Origin: an uncultured Exiguobacterium sp. | GTDB lineage: Bacteria; Bacillota; Bacilli; Exiguobacteriales; Exiguobacteriaceae | Assembly (NCBI GenBank): GCA_913775715.1 | Contig: CAJYMC010000009.1 | Location: 124,001 to 188,000, forward strand | DNA length: 64,000 bases | Reading direction: 5' to 3' | In this document: piece after piece, positions 28,303-38,465 of the stretch | How positions within the stretch are numbered: position 1 is the first letter of the stretch | Layout of the letters: the number at the start of each line of letters is the position of its first letter | Translations under genes and position numbers: made by a program | The notes under the pieces: generated by a model | Told to the model about the DNA's origin: nothing | The model's input: only the letters and a program-made list of their open reading frames with translations | The model's database searches: none

Positions 28303-29952
28303 ATGAAGAAGAAAAAGGCACTTGCACTCGTCGGAGCACTGACAATCGCTGGATCAAGTCTTGCGGCATGTTCAACGACAGATGAAGGTAAAAAAGAAGG
28401 CGGCTCGACATCAGGAAGCAAGTCTACGGACAAACAAATTCTGAACCTCGTCAGCGGCTCGGACATTCCAGCACTTAGTCCGACGGTCGCGACGGACTCC
28501 GTATCATTCACAGTACTGAACAACGTTCAAGAAGGTCTATTCCGTCTTGATGATAAACAGGAAGCGACACCAGGTGTTGCAGAAAGCGTTGATGTTTCAG
28601 AAGATGGACTTACATACACGTTCAAACTTCGTGATTCAAAATGGTCGGATGGTAGCGACGTTACAGCAAAAGACTTCGAATATGCATGGAAACGTGTCCT
28701 TGATCCGAAAAGCGGTTCACAGTATGCATACATCATGTATATCATCGATGGCGCAGAAGCGTATAACACAGGTAAAGGAAAAGCAGATGATGTCGCTGTT
28801 AAAGCGGTCGACGACAAAACACTTGAAGTCAAGCTGACACAACCAGCTGAATACTTCAAAACATTGACTGGTTTCGGTTCATTCATGCCGCTCAAGCAAG
28901 AATTCGTCGAAAAACAAGGGAAAAACTTCGCGACGAAGCCTGATACATTCCTTTACAACGGACCATTCGTTCTTTCGGATTGGAAGACGGAAGTCGGCTG
29001 GAGCTACAAGAAGAACGACCAGTATTGGGATAAAGATAATGTCAAGTTAGAAGAAATCAACTATAAGGTCGTAAAAGAAGTCTCAACAAGCGTCAATCTC
29101 TACGAAAAAGGTGATATCGATTTAGTCGGTCTGACAAGTGAGTTCGTTGATCAGTACAAAGACAGCGAAGACTTCGATACGCGTCTTGATGCAAACATGT
29201 TCTATATCCAAATGAACTTCAAGAATGAACTCTTGAAAAATAAGGATATCCGTAAAGCAATTGACTCAGGATATGATAAGAAGCAGATGACTGATGTTCT
29301 CTTGAACAACGGTTCGATTCCTGCGTACTACTACGTACCAAAAGACTTCGCAAAAGGTCCGGACGGTAAAGACTTCCGTGATGGTAACGAAGGTTTCGGT
29401 TCATTCGATGCTTCTTCTGCAAAAGCATCATTCGAAAAAGGTCTTAAAGAAATCGGTAAGAAATCAGTCAAACTCGAACTTCTCTCGTATGATGATGACA
29501 ACTCGAAGAAAATCTCTGAGTACCTTAAGGGCGAGTGGGAGAAAAACCTTCCAGGTCTTGAAGTCACAATCAAACAACAACCGTTCAAGAATAAACTTGA
29601 ACTCGAATCAAAAGGTGAGTTCGAATTATCCTTCGCAGGATGGGGACCTGACTACCAGGATCCGATGACGTTCCTCGACATGTGGGTAACGGGTGGACCT
29701 TACAACCGAGGAAAATACTCAAGCGATAAGTATGATTCACTTATTAAATCGGCTCAAAAAGAAGTAGATGCAGCAAAACGTTGGCAGTCCCTCAAGGATG
29801 CTGAAAAAATACTCCTTGAAGATGATCAAGCAATTTCAGTTATGTATCAAAAAGGTGTTTCTCGTCTCAGCAAACCGTACGTTAAAGGTATCGTCAACCA
29901 TAAAGTTGGTGCCGATACTTCGTACAAATGGGCTTACATCGAAGGAAAATAA
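28303..29952 (+). CDS. oppA: oligopeptide ABC transporter substrate-binding lipoprotein
   Basis: This 549-residue family 5 solute-binding lipoprotein has a signal peptide with lipobox LAAC (Cys near residue 23), a Gly/Ser/Lys-rich linker and the full SBP_bac_5 fold (KLRDSKWSDGSDVTAKDFEYAWKR split around the typical W-x-DG motif; FAGWGPDYQDP near the C-terminus). It binds peptides outside the membrane and delivers them to an Opp-type permease. No oppBCDF gene is in the window, so it must work with a distant transporter. The start is set by GGGAGGG 11 bases before the ATG; the six codons upstream in the open frame are unlikely. Confidence 0.9.
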   Translation: MKKKKALALVGALTIAGSSLAACSTTDEGKKEGGSTSGSKSTDKQILNLVSGSDIPALSPTVATDSVSFTVLNNVQEGLFRLDDKQEATPGVAESVDVSEDGLTYTFKLRDSKWSDGSDVTAKDFEYAWKRVLDPKSGSQYAYIMYIIDGAEAYNTGKGKADDVAVKAVDDKTLEVKLTQPAEYFKTLTGFGSFMPLKQEFVEKQGKNFATKPDTFLYNGPFVLSDWKTEVGWSYKKNDQYWDKDNVKLEEINYKVVKEVSTSVNLYEKGDIDLVGLTSEFVDQYKDSEDFDTRLDANMFYIQMNFKNELLKNKDIRKAIDSGYDKKQMTDVLLNNGSIPAYYYVPKDFAKGPDGKDFRDGNEGFGSFDASSAKASFEKGLKEIGKKSVKLELLSYDDDNSKKISEYLKGEWEKNLPGLEVTIKQQPFKNKLELESKGEFELSFAGWGPDYQDPMTFLDMWVTGGPYNRGKYSSDKYDSLIKSAQKEVDAAKRWQSLKDAEKILLEDDQAISVMYQKGVSRLSKPYVKGIVNHKVGADTSYKWAYIEGK

Positions 29953-29963
29953 GGCATACCCGA

Positions 29964-30001
29964 AGACCAGATTCGCTGACGAGCGTGTCTGGTCTTTTTT
30001 T
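29964..30001 (+). terminator. terminator after oppA
   Basis: A 14-bp stem with two mismatched positions (29964-29977 with 29982-29995) is followed by a run of T. Confidence 0.88.
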
Positions 30002-30220
30002 CCACCTGCGTCCTTTGTCCTATTTTTCTGAATAGCATTAAAATTTCGTGTCATTCTGTTTTCATTTTTATATCTTCGTTTTATACTATCAAAGAATCCG
30101 ATTCACTATATTTACAATAATTCATTAAAATTATTCATAATTAATGGAAATGAACCGATATATTTACCACAGAGGACTTTTGCCTCAATACTCTACTTCA
30201 CTAGGAAGGAGGACTCACTC

Positions 30221-30871
30221 ATGAAGCAACGCGTACTTACAAATCAAAAGAGTTATACGGAAGAACAACTCGAGATGATTGAAGCCATTCGCGCAGTCGG
30301 TGAACTCATCCAGGATCGTCCAAGGCGTACAGTCTACCGTCGTTATGCGCTCGTAAATGACTGGCCACAGCCAGAGAATATCGTTCGTCAATTCGGGTCT
30401 TGGCCTGAAGCGCTGTCCGCAGCCGGATACGAATGGAATGTGGATCAACAACCCGAAGAACTCGAGCGGGCGCCGAAGTATACAAAAGACGAGATCTTAA
30501 AATCGTTCCATCGCTATGCTCAGGATGTCGGATCGACGATCACCTTGAAAAAGTATCAAATGTGGCGAAAATCCGTTCACCACGCACCGAGTCATTATCA
30601 TATCGTCAAGATGTTCGGATCATGGCATGATGCCTGTACGGCAGCAGGTCTTGAAGCCAGCGTGACCTACTCTAAAGCAGAGCTCGCTGCATCGCTTCGT
30701 CAAGCCATCGAAGAAGTCGGATTTTCTCTTTCATTTGAAGCCTATCGAGAATGGGCGAAACGAAACAATAAACCCTCGACGAAAGCCCTATTACACCGAT
30801 ATGGCTCTTGGTCGGCTGCGATTCATGCGATTGAAAATGAAATCCGTCTCAACAAGCAACAAGCTCAATGA
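30221..30871 (+). CDS. protein of three homing-endonuclease-associated repeats
   Basis: This 216-residue protein consists of three tandem modules of about 60 residues, each ending in a FGSW or YGSW motif followed by a short helix: VRQFGSWPEALSAAG (near 61), VKMFGSWHDACTAAG (near 132) and LHRYGSWSAAIHA (near 192). This is the pattern of the homing-endonuclease-associated repeat, thought to be a small DNA-binding helical module. No endonuclease domain is attached. It may be a stand-alone DNA-binding protein. AAGGAGGA precedes its ATG. It is monocistronic, with an AT-rich upstream region and its own terminator. Confidence 0.75.
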   Translation: MKQRVLTNQKSYTEEQLEMIEAIRAVGELIQDRPRRTVYRRYALVNDWPQPENIVRQFGSWPEALSAAGYEWNVDQQPEELERAPKYTKDEILKSFHRYAQDVGSTITLKKYQMWRKSVHHAPSHYHIVKMFGSWHDACTAAGLEASVTYSKAELAASLRQAIEEVGFSLSFEAYREWAKRNNKPSTKALLHRYGSWSAAIHAIENEIRLNKQQAQ

Positions 30872-30888
30872 ACTCATCCATCCTTCAG

Positions 30889-30923
30889 CCCTTTCCGCTC
30901 TTCGAGACGGAAAGGGTTTTTTT
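30889..30923 (+). terminator. terminator after the repeat protein gene
   Basis: A perfect 9-bp stem (30889-30897 with 30908-30916) is followed by seven T. Confidence 0.9.
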
Positions 30924-30926
30924 CAC

Positions 30927-30957
30927 AAAAAAAAAAGATGACGTTTCCGCCATCTTT
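30927..30957 (-). terminator. terminator after the diguanylate cyclase gene
   Basis: A 10-bp stem with one mismatch (30934-30943 with 30948-30957) is followed by about ten T on the minus strand. It lies back to back with the preceding plus-strand terminator. Confidence 0.88.
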
Positions 30958-30968
30958 TGAGATGTGAT

Positions 30969-32666
30969 TCAAATGACCTTTTCTTTCCACTCATGATACG
31001 CTGCGACACGATCGCGCCCTTGGAACTTCGCACCGACATACATCGCACGGTCCGCATTTCGGATTAAACTGGCTAGATCGCCCAGTTCCTTCAACGTATC
31101 TACCCCTATGCTCGCTGTAATCTCGAGAGTATGACCCTCGACTACTATCGGATTAGCATGCAACGTCTCGCGAATTCGTTCTGCTACGATTCGAGCAGAC
31201 TCTAGATCCGTATTCGGAAGCAAGATAACGAATTCTTCCCCCCCATACCGAGCTACGAGATCCGTGATTCGTGTCGCTTGCATCAATAATTTAGCTACTT
31301 CGAATAAGACGACATCGCCGATTTCATGACCGTACGTATCATTGATTTGCTTAAAGTGATCGAGATCGATCATCAATGCAGAGAAGGGATACAGATCACG
31401 TTGTTTAATCCGACGATCCCCCCACTCTTGTAACGCCCGATAATTTGGTAATTTCGTCATCGCATCCGTCCGGCTATCAATCAACAGTCGCTCTCGTTCA
31501 TGTGCGCGTTCTACAGCCCATGACAGGACACGCAACGCGCGATACAATTCGTAACCAAAGTCTTTCGTAAACTCTCCACTGGCTTCAGAGGCAAGTAAGA
31601 GTGAGCAGTTGATCGTTTCCGTTGCTTCCGGTTGTATGAACAAGACAGATTGGATTTCTTCTGGTAAACAGTCGTACAATCGAATATCCCATTCCTGTTG
31701 CATACCGTAGAGTAAAACTTCTTCTTTTTCAATGATTTCCTCTATGACCTTCCCTTCCACATGGTCCGCCTTTAATTTACGTCCATCTTTTAGGGAATAG
31801 TAGACACTTTGTTTGGTGTCTTCGAAATCGAATTTAATCCATGCAATATCCGGTTTGACGAATTGATTGAGCTGCCGCAGGTACCGCTCGATGATAAATT
31901 GCGCGTCACCGTCTTTCCACGCCGCTTCTTTTAAACGTTCAATTTGTTCCCAATGCTCGATTCGATCCGATGCCTGGACCGAACTACCGAGAGAACGCTT
32001 GATGATGAAAAGTGCAAACGCTGCCATTACAAGCCCGCTATTCCCGTTTCCTTGCACGACAAGCGTACTGAAAATACCATAGAGTAATTCCGCTGTGATG
32101 ACGACTGCCTCAAATCGTAACAGTTGGAACATGACATCACTTGGGATATTCTCGCCCAAAAGAAATCGGGAGAGTTGATATTGCAGAAGCAAGACGATCC
32201 ATAGAATGAAGACCATCACGATTAATGGAAGAATGTTATCCGTCAGTTGAAAGGCATCACCATGTGTTCCGCCTAATGCATTATAAGCAAGGCCAGCTGG
32301 TACAATCAAGAAAAGTTCCAGCGCGACATTGAACGGATAATTATGTAGCATCCGTCGTCTTCCGACCGGGGTATGGATCGTACGTAATTGATAGATCAAC
32401 ATAGTGACCTGACCTACACAAATAGCTGAGAGCATACCATACGTTAAAAATGTGAACAATACAAAACCAAAATGAAACGTGAAGCTCATATGTCGTCGGC
32501 GAACCGGATCGACTACAAAAATAGTAGATAAAGCGGCAATCAATAAAAACGTGAACAAGTCGACGCTGAGGTTATAATCCTTAGACTTCGCAAAAAGATC
32601 GATGCCAATCACGATTAAGAAAAATACGACCCAGCTTCGAAGGAGATATTGTTGAAAACGACGCAC
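30969..32666 (-). CDS. membrane diguanylate cyclase
   Basis: This 565-residue protein has about six N-terminal membrane helices (to about 210), a GAF-like linker (about 225-375) and a C-terminal GGDEF domain with the intact variant GGEEF (ARYGGEEFVILLP, near residue 480). RITD, five residues before GGEEF, is an RxxD inhibitory site, so product feedback is likely. It makes c-di-GMP from GTP; the membrane part may sense a signal. The start is a GTG at 32666 with GGAAGGGGAAG upstream. It is transcribed alone. Confidence 0.93.
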   Translation of the reverse strand: MRRFQQYLLRSWVVFFLIVIGIDLFAKSKDYNLSVDLFTFLLIAALSTIFVVDPVRRRHMSFTFHFGFVLFTFLTYGMLSAICVGQVTMLIYQLRTIHTPVGRRRMLHNYPFNVALELFLIVPAGLAYNALGGTHGDAFQLTDNILPLIVMVFILWIVLLLQYQLSRFLLGENIPSDVMFQLLRFEAVVITAELLYGIFSTLVVQGNGNSGLVMAAFALFIIKRSLGSSVQASDRIEHWEQIERLKEAAWKDGDAQFIIERYLRQLNQFVKPDIAWIKFDFEDTKQSVYYSLKDGRKLKADHVEGKVIEEIIEKEEVLLYGMQQEWDIRLYDCLPEEIQSVLFIQPEATETINCSLLLASEASGEFTKDFGYELYRALRVLSWAVERAHERERLLIDSRTDAMTKLPNYRALQEWGDRRIKQRDLYPFSALMIDLDHFKQINDTYGHEIGDVVLFEVAKLLMQATRITDLVARYGGEEFVILLPNTDLESARIVAERIRETLHANPIVVEGHTLEITASIGVDTLKELGDLASLIRNADRAMYVGAKFQGRDRVAAYHEWKEKVI

Positions 32667-32799
32667 TCGAACTTCCCCTTCCTGTTTAATCTATTTTTTA
32701 AAATTGTAATAAATTGTTAATTCTATTATTCAATTTTTTGAGCAAAATGTCGAACTTGAATCGTTTCATTTGATACACTCATTAAAGAGGTGATCTTTC

Positions 32800-33408
32800 A
32801 TGACAAATACGTTTACTCAACATGCTTTTGATACGTTTCACATTGATGGTCTCGATTCACGAATGCACGCTATTCGCGAGCGGATCCAACCGATTTTTCG
32901 CGATATCGGACAAGAAATTACGCCGGACTTGACCGTCGCGATTGAAGAAGACATGCATGTCCATATCGCACAACATGCTAGACGCAAAGTAAATCCGCCA
33001 CAGGATACATGGATGGCTTTCTCACCAGATAAACGTGGCTATAAAAAACATCCTCACTTCCAAGTCGGACTGTTTGATGACCATTTGTTCATTTGGCTCG
33101 CCTATATCTACGAGTTGCCGAACAAACAACAATATGCCTCACGATTACTAAAGCATACGGATTTACTAACCACACTCCCTGAAGACTTCGTCATTTCATA
33201 TGATCATATGAAAAAAGATGCTGTTCCCGTACACGAGACCGACATCCATTCAGGGTTAGAACGCTTCCATGATGTCAAAAAAGCAGAATTCCTCGTCGGT
33301 CGTCACATTTCAGCAAAACAAGTGAGCGAATTGACACGCGAGGAGTTATTAGATGTGATTCGAAATACCTATTCGCATCTCGTACCACTCTATAAAACGA
33401 TTAAATAA
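32800..33408 (+). CDS. DUF1054 (UPF0637) family protein
   Basis: This 202-residue protein resembles YktB of Bacillus: it starts FTQHAFDTFHIDGL and has WMAFSPDKRGYKKHPHFQVG near the middle. The family has a known fold but no established function. AGAGGTGATCTTTC precedes the ATG. The stop codon overlaps the first arm of a bidirectional terminator. Confidence 0.85.
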   Translation: MTNTFTQHAFDTFHIDGLDSRMHAIRERIQPIFRDIGQEITPDLTVAIEEDMHVHIAQHARRKVNPPQDTWMAFSPDKRGYKKHPHFQVGLFDDHLFIWLAYIYELPNKQQYASRLLKHTDLLTTLPEDFVISYDHMKKDAVPVHETDIHSGLERFHDVKKAEFLVGRHISAKQVSELTREELLDVIRNTYSHLVPLYKTIK

Positions 33409-33436
33409 AAAGGATGGCCGAATCGGTCATCCTTTT
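33408..33436. terminator. bidirectional terminator between convergent genes
   Basis: A 12-bp stem with one wobble pair (33408-33419 with 33425-33436) has A and T runs on its two sides. It can end both the DUF1054 gene and the minus-strand secreted-protein gene. Confidence 0.85.
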
Positions 33437-33438
33437 CA

Positions 33439-33948
33439 TTAGTTATATTTTACTAGAATTGACATGACTTGTGTACGGTCAGAGTTTAAATTTAGATAAA
33501 TGTTGACCTGTTTTGAGGAAACAGTCATGACATTGAATGTTTTATCGAGTTTTGCTGTCGGATAGGCTTGTTTGACTTCCTTGACTGTAATCGTCCGTTT
33601 GACCTGTTTTGGATCATAGACGATGGCACTGACCTTCGCCTTCGTATCCTTCACACCATAAGTGGAACAGTAATGAAGGGCACGATCCGCAGACATAAGA
33701 CCATTTCCACTCTGACACCAATTCGAATTCTTCTCCCCCTTATACGCCTTATGTACTTGCGCAAGTGTTGTTTTTTCAAGTGCGACTTTCTGATCAAGTG
33801 AGCGGGCTTGTTTCGATTGTGTTTGAATTTCTTGAAGCCACTTGATATCGGTTTGTTTCGTCGCTTCGACCGATTGATTATATGAAGTACCTGACACGAT
33901 GCTGACAGTGAGTGCGGCAGTTAAGATGATTCCAAAGATTTGTTTCAT
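33439..33948 (-). CDS. small secreted protein of unknown function
   Basis: This 169-residue protein has a signal peptide with cleavage expected after SVEA (near residue 29). A charged helical region follows (about 30-75), then a pair of cysteines (SNWCQSGNG and LHYCSTYG, about 20 residues apart, possibly a disulfide), then a beta-rich end. I do not recognise the family. GGAGGACTTCATC precedes its ATG. Confidence 0.7.
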   Translation of the reverse strand: MKQIFGIILTAALTVSIVSGTSYNQSVEATKQTDIKWLQEIQTQSKQARSLDQKVALEKTTLAQVHKAYKGEKNSNWCQSGNGLMSADRALHYCSTYGVKDTKAKVSAIVYDPKQVKRTITVKEVKQAYPTAKLDKTFNVMTVSSKQVNIYLNLNSDRTQVMSILVKYN

Positions 33949-34071
33949 GATGAAGTCCTCCTTCGCGCAAATGATACGCGGTGATAATAAACTGATTCCC
34001 CTATTTCAAAAAATTATTCAGTTTTTATAGTTTTTTTATGGGAATTTATTTTTATCTACGGATATATGAAT

Positions 34072-34106
34072 AAAAAAAGAATCTAGTGTCGCATGACACT
34101 AGATTC
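34072..34106 (-). terminator. terminator after potD
   Basis: A perfect 12-bp stem (34079-34090 with 34095-34106) with a 4-nt loop is followed by seven T on the minus strand. It ends the pot operon. Confidence 0.93.
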
Positions 34107-34110
34107 TACC

Positions 34111-35181
34111 TCATTTCTTATGCATCTTAAACTCGAGGAACAACTCATTGTAATGTGCGAGCATTTTCTTCCCAAGGTTTTCGTAGACCTCAAGCGTATC
34201 GGTAACTTGTTTATCAGGATAGAATCGTTCATCCGTTCGGACCGATTTATCGAGTAATTTCAAGCCTTCTTTGTTCGGTGTCGAATAACCGACGTAGTCC
34301 GCATTTTTCGCTGAAATATCCGGGCGCAACATGAAGTTGATGAACTGATGTGCCCCTTCGACATTTTTAGCTGTCTTCGGAATGACGACGTTATCGAACC
34401 AGACGTTCGATCCCTCTTTTGGAATGACGTAATCGAGTTTGTCGTTTTCACTCATGATCTCGTTTGCATCCCCAGACCAGACGACTCCAAGTCCCGCTTC
34501 TTCGTTCGCAAGTAATAACTTAATTTCGTCCCCGACGATCGCTTTGACGTTTGGCGTCAAACGCATCAGGTTCGCTTTTGCTTCCTGCAGCTTCGACTCA
34601 TCCGTCTCATTCAACGAATAGCCAAGACTGTTCAAACTCATCCCCATGACTTCACGCGCACCGTCAGCGAGTAGAATCTGATTCTTCAGCTTCGGATCCC
34701 AAAGATCCTTCCAGCTCGTCGGTTTTTTATCAATTAATTCTTTGTTGTAGACGATACCGACCGTCCCCCAAAAATACGGAATCGAGTACTTGTTTTTCGG
34801 ATCAAAGGATAGATCTAGGAAACGTGAATCGATATTCTTGAGATTCGGGATTTTTTGATGATCGATCGGCAAGACGAGTTTCTCATCAATCATCTTCGCA
34901 ATCGCATAGTCAGAAGGAACAGCGATATCATACGTCGTTCCCCCCTGTTCGATTTTCGTCAGCATCGCTTCGTTCGAGTCGAATGTCTGATAGACGACCT
35001 TGATGCCGCTCTCTTTTTCAAACTGTTTAATCAATGTCGGATCGATATAATCGCCCCAATTATAGATGTTCAGGACATTTTTCCCCGAATATCCTTGTGT
35101 CTCATTCAACTGATTCAAGGTGAATAAGATGACACCCGAGATCAGGAAAATCGCGGCGAATAATTGAATCAATTTTTTCAA
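34111..35181 (-). CDS. potD: spermidine/putrescine ABC transporter substrate-binding protein
   Basis: This 356-residue polyamine-binding protein has the family motifs NIYNWGDYIDP, FDSNEAMLTKI and DYAIAKM. The N-terminus is one hydrophobic helix without a lipobox cysteine, so it is probably held by an uncleaved anchor instead of a lipid. The start is a TTG at 35181. GGAGGTG, which encodes the last codons of potC, lies nine bases upstream, so the ribosome binding site is embedded in the upstream gene and the two are coupled. Confidence 0.92.
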   Translation of the reverse strand: MKKLIQLFAAIFLISGVILFTLNQLNETQGYSGKNVLNIYNWGDYIDPTLIKQFEKESGIKVVYQTFDSNEAMLTKIEQGGTTYDIAVPSDYAIAKMIDEKLVLPIDHQKIPNLKNIDSRFLDLSFDPKNKYSIPYFWGTVGIVYNKELIDKKPTSWKDLWDPKLKNQILLADGAREVMGMSLNSLGYSLNETDESKLQEAKANLMRLTPNVKAIVGDEIKLLLANEEAGLGVVWSGDANEIMSENDKLDYVIPKEGSNVWFDNVVIPKTAKNVEGAHQFINFMLRPDISAKNADYVGYSTPNKEGLKLLDKSVRTDERFYPDKQVTDTLEVYENLGKKMLAHYNELFLEFKMHKK

Positions 35182-35184
35182 CGG

Positions 35185-35985
35185 TCATTTCACCTCCGGT
35201 CGCGAAAGCTTCGTACCAGCACGTTGGTTCAAGAAGTAGTAGCCAATGACGAGTAAGAACGTAAACAAGAAGATGACGGTCGACAGCGCATTGATTTTCA
35301 TTGAAATCCCTTGACGAGCAAGTGAATAAATCTCTACGGATAATGTCGTAAAACCGTTTCCTGTCACGAAGAACGTCACCGCAAAATCATCAAGGGAATA
35401 CGTCAATGCCGTGAAGAATCCGGCAAAGATTCCCGGTGTGATGTACGGCAGGATGACCTTCGTCAAGACATCCCAGCGACTCGCGCCTAAGTCCCGTGCC
35501 GCATCGACGAGCGTCGGACTCATCTCCTGCAATTTAGGCAAGACAAGAATGACAACGATTGGTACCGAGAACGCGATGTGTGACAGTAAGACCGACGTAA
35601 AGCCGAGTTGGATACCGAGTAACGTGAAGAAGATCAAGAACGATGCTCCAATGATGACATCCGGACTGACGATTAAGATACTGTTGAGCGTCAACAAGGA
35701 TGTTTCGACACGCTTCTTGCGAACCGCCTGAATCCCGATCGCTCCGAATACTCCGAGAATCGTCGAGATCGCAGCTGACAATAAAGCGATGACGAGTGTG
35801 TTCAAGACGATGATCAACAAGCGTGAATCTTGGAAGACTTCCTTGTACCAATCCCACGTGAACGAATCGAAGTTCGTCATGTTGTCAGCGCTGTTGAACG
35901 AATAGAACGCGAGATAGAAAATCGGAGCATACAAAATGATGAAGACACCGATTAAATATAGATTTGCTAGTTTCAGACGTTTCAT
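35185..35985 (-). CDS. potC: spermidine/putrescine ABC transporter permease
   Basis: This protein of about 266 residues has six helices and the inner-membrane permease motif [20 protein letters not shown], which contacts PotA. It forms the membrane channel with PotB. An in-frame TTG lies one codon upstream; I start at the ATG whose first base overlaps the potB stop (TGATG). AGGAG ten bases upstream fits. Confidence 0.93.
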   Translation of the reverse strand: MKRLKLANLYLIGVFIILYAPIFYLAFYSFNSADNMTNFDSFTWDWYKEVFQDSRLLIIVLNTLVIALLSAAISTILGVFGAIGIQAVRKKRVETSLLTLNSILIVSPDVIIGASFLIFFTLLGIQLGFTSVLLSHIAFSVPIVVILVLPKLQEMSPTLVDAARDLGASRWDVLTKVILPYITPGIFAGFFTALTYSLDDFAVTFFVTGNGFTTLSVEIYSLARQGISMKINALSTVIFLFTFLLVIGYYFLNQRAGTKLSRPEVK

Positions 35986-36794
35986 CAAGTCGTCGCTCCT
36001 TTCTTCCGTTTCGTGCTCGTCAAGGCAAGAATGATCGCCATCGCGATGATGAGAAAGACAGCAATCGTTGCTCCCATACCCCAGTTCTGTGTCACGAGGA
36101 ATTGCTGTTCAATCGCCGTACCGAGCGTAATGACGCGGTTTCCGGCAATCAGACGCGTGATCATGAACAGTGACAATGCCGGAATGAAAACAAGCTGACA
36201 TCCTGATTTCACACCGTCGAGGGTCAACGGGAAGACGACACGACGAAATGTCGTGAAGTTCGATGCCCCGAGGTCACGTGCGGCGAAGACGAGCGATGGA
36301 CTCAGTTTTTCAATCGCGTTAAAGATCGGTAGAATCATGAACGGAATGAAAATGTAGACCGAGACGAAGACGAAACTGAAATCGGTAAAGAGAATCTGCT
36401 TCCGTCCGATTCCAATCGCTTCAAGCGTTTGGTTTGCGAGACCATACGTACTGAACAATCCGATGAAGGCGTACGTCTTTAACAATAAGTTGATCCACGT
36501 TGGCAAGATGACGAGCAGCAGCCAAAGTTGTTTATGTTTCGTCTTCGTCAGCAAGTAAGCCGTCGGATAACCGATCAAGAGTGAAAACAAGGTGATCAAA
36601 AAGGCATACCAGAACGAACTAAGTGTCATCGTCAAATACGTCGATGTGAAGAAGTTTCGGTAGTTCTCAAAAGAAAAATTGCCATCAAGATCAAGGAACG
36701 AATAATAGACGACGAGCACGATCGGTGCGATGACGAATAAGGCAATCCAGAATAGATACGGGATGAGATACCAGTTACGTGATTTCTGCATCAT
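35985..36794 (-). CDS. potB: spermidine/putrescine ABC transporter permease
   Basis: This 269-residue permease has six helices and the cytoplasmic ATPase-contact motif [20 protein letters not shown]. It partners PotC. The ATG overlaps the potA stop in ATGA, and the gene end touches the potC start, so the three are translationally coupled. Confidence 0.93.
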   Translation of the reverse strand: MMQKSRNWYLIPYLFWIALFVIAPIVLVVYYSFLDLDGNFSFENYRNFFTSTYLTMTLSSFWYAFLITLFSLLIGYPTAYLLTKTKHKQLWLLLVILPTWINLLLKTYAFIGLFSTYGLANQTLEAIGIGRKQILFTDFSFVFVSVYIFIPFMILPIFNAIEKLSPSLVFAARDLGASNFTTFRRVVFPLTLDGVKSGCQLVFIPALSLFMITRLIAGNRVITLGTAIEQQFLVTQNWGMGATIAVFLIIAMAIILALTSTKRKKGATT

Positions 36795-37885
36795 AGCACC
36801 CCGTCGTAGGATTCCAGACGTTTATCAAATTCTTCTTCCGTCTCGTTCAATCGCATGACGTGGATCGCTTCCGGATCAAATGTCAGTCCGATTTGTTCAC
36901 CAACCGTCGCTTTTTTCGTACTGTGGACAAGCCATTCGTTACCGACTTCATCCATACAAGCGATTTCGTAGTGCACGCCACGGAACAATTGTGAGTCAAC
37001 TGTAACTTGCAGTTTCCCTTGTGCCACGTTCGTGATTTCAAGATCCTCCGGACGAATGACGATTTCGACCGGTTCGTTCAGCTCAAGACCGCGGTCGACA
37101 CATTCGAATTCTTTTTCTGCGAACCAAACCCGGTAGTCTTCGATCATGCGTCCTGGAATGATGTTCGACTCGCCGATGAAATCCGCGACGAAGCGGTTGA
37201 TCGGTTCATCGTAGATATCTGTCGGCGTTCCCGATTGTTGAATGACACCGTGATTGAGAACGAAGATTTCATCAGACATCGCGAGTGCCTCTTCTTGGTC
37301 GTGTGTAACGAAGATAAACGTGATTCCAAGACGACGTTGTAAGTCGCGAAGCTCATATTGCATCTCTGTCCGTAATTTCAAATCGAGTGCTGAGAGCGGC
37401 TCATCGAGCAAGATGACTTCTGGTTCATTAACGATTGCCCGGGCAATCGCGACACGTTGCCGTTGTCCACCTGACATCTCGGTGATTTCCCGTTTCTCAT
37501 AACCCGATAAGTTGACGAACTTCAACGCATCCGTCACACGTTGCGCGATTTCCGCTTCCTTCACCTTCTTGATCCGCAGACCGAAGGCGATATTTTCGAA
37601 GACGTTTAAGTGTGGGAACAGTGCGTAGTCTTGGAAAACCGTATTGACTTGACGTTTGTTCGCCGGTACATCATTGATCCGTTTCCCGTCGAAGATGATG
37701 TCTCCCTCTGTTGCTTCCGAAAAGCCAGCAATCAGTCGTAAGATCGTCGTTTTCCCGCAACCCGATGGTCCGAGTAACGTATAGAACTTTCCGCGTTCGA
37801 TTTCAAAGCTGACTTGATCAAGAACTGTCTGATCGTCATAACGTTTCGTGACGTCCTTGAATTGAATGATCGTAGTATCTGCCAA
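36791..37885 (-). CDS. potA: spermidine/putrescine ABC transporter ATP-binding protein
   Basis: This 364-residue ATPase has Walker A (GPSGCGKTT), signature (MSGGQRQR), Walker B ([12 protein letters not shown]), H-loop (FVTHD) and a C-terminal TOBE domain (about 285-350). It energises polyamine uptake. The start is a TTG at 37885 preceded by AAAGGAGG at a good distance. It lies 13 bases after the regulator gene and begins the potABCD block. Confidence 0.94.
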   Translation of the reverse strand: MADTTIIQFKDVTKRYDDQTVLDQVSFEIERGKFYTLLGPSGCGKTTILRLIAGFSEATEGDIIFDGKRINDVPANKRQVNTVFQDYALFPHLNVFENIAFGLRIKKVKEAEIAQRVTDALKFVNLSGYEKREITEMSGGQRQRVAIARAIVNEPEVILLDEPLSALDLKLRTEMQYELRDLQRRLGITFIFVTHDQEEALAMSDEIFVLNHGVIQQSGTPTDIYDEPINRFVADFIGESNIIPGRMIEDYRVWFAEKEFECVDRGLELNEPVEIVIRPEDLEITNVAQGKLQVTVDSQLFRGVHYEIACMDEVGNEWLVHSTKKATVGEQIGLTFDPEAIHVMRLNETEEEFDKRLESYDGVL

Positions 37886-37898
37886 TCTAGTTCCTCCT

Positions 37899-38444
37899 TT
37901 ATAAGTATGAGTCGGTCGCGGTCACGAGAACCTTCGTCTCTTGCGTTGACTCATTGCGTAATTGATGAATTTCTGAAGCCTTATAGTAAAGTGTCTCCCC
38001 TTGCTTCGCTAAAAAAGACTGACGTCCGAGCGTCAACGTGACGTTCCCCGTAAGCACATAGACGAATGTCTCCGCTCCCGACGGTTCATACGTCTTGAAG
38101 GATCCCCCTGGCGCTAGCGTCAGCAGGACCGGTTCCATCTCTTTTTCGTTCGATTCCGGGATGAGCCATGTGACATGATACCCCTGTTCTTCGTCAGCAT
38201 ATGTCGTGACATCTTCTTCTCCGTAAACGACTTTTTGATTGAGTGTATCCTCATCAAAAAAATCCTTCGGTGAGATGCCAAGAACTTCAAGAAGATGAAA
38301 CAGTGTCTCGATCGATGGAGAACTAATCTCCCGTTCGAGTTGCGAGATATACCCTTTACTCAGGTCTGTTCTTTCCCCTAGTTCCTCTTGCGTCAATCCC
38401 TTTTGAAGACGGAGGTTCTTGATTTTTTGTCCGATTGAGTACAA
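37899..38444 (-). CDS. XRE-family regulator with cupin domain
   Basis: This 181-residue protein has an N-terminal helix-turn-helix (about 5-60; [24 protein letters not shown]) and a C-terminal cupin (about 110-178). Regulators of this build, such as PuuR-like proteins, often sense polyamines. It is the first gene of the potABCD operon, so it probably represses its own operon. The open frame includes six codons that are really the ribosome binding site (AGGAGG). The start is the TTG at 38444. Confidence 0.88.
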   Translation of the reverse strand: MYSIGQKIKNLRLQKGLTQEELGERTDLSKGYISQLEREISSPSIETLFHLLEVLGISPKDFFDEDTLNQKVVYGEEDVTTYADEEQGYHVTWLIPESNEKEMEPVLLTLAPGGSFKTYEPSGAETFVYVLTGNVTLTLGRQSFLAKQGETLYYKASEIHQLRNESTQETKVLVTATDSYL

Positions 38445-38465
38445 TCGACGTCCTCCTCTCATCGG

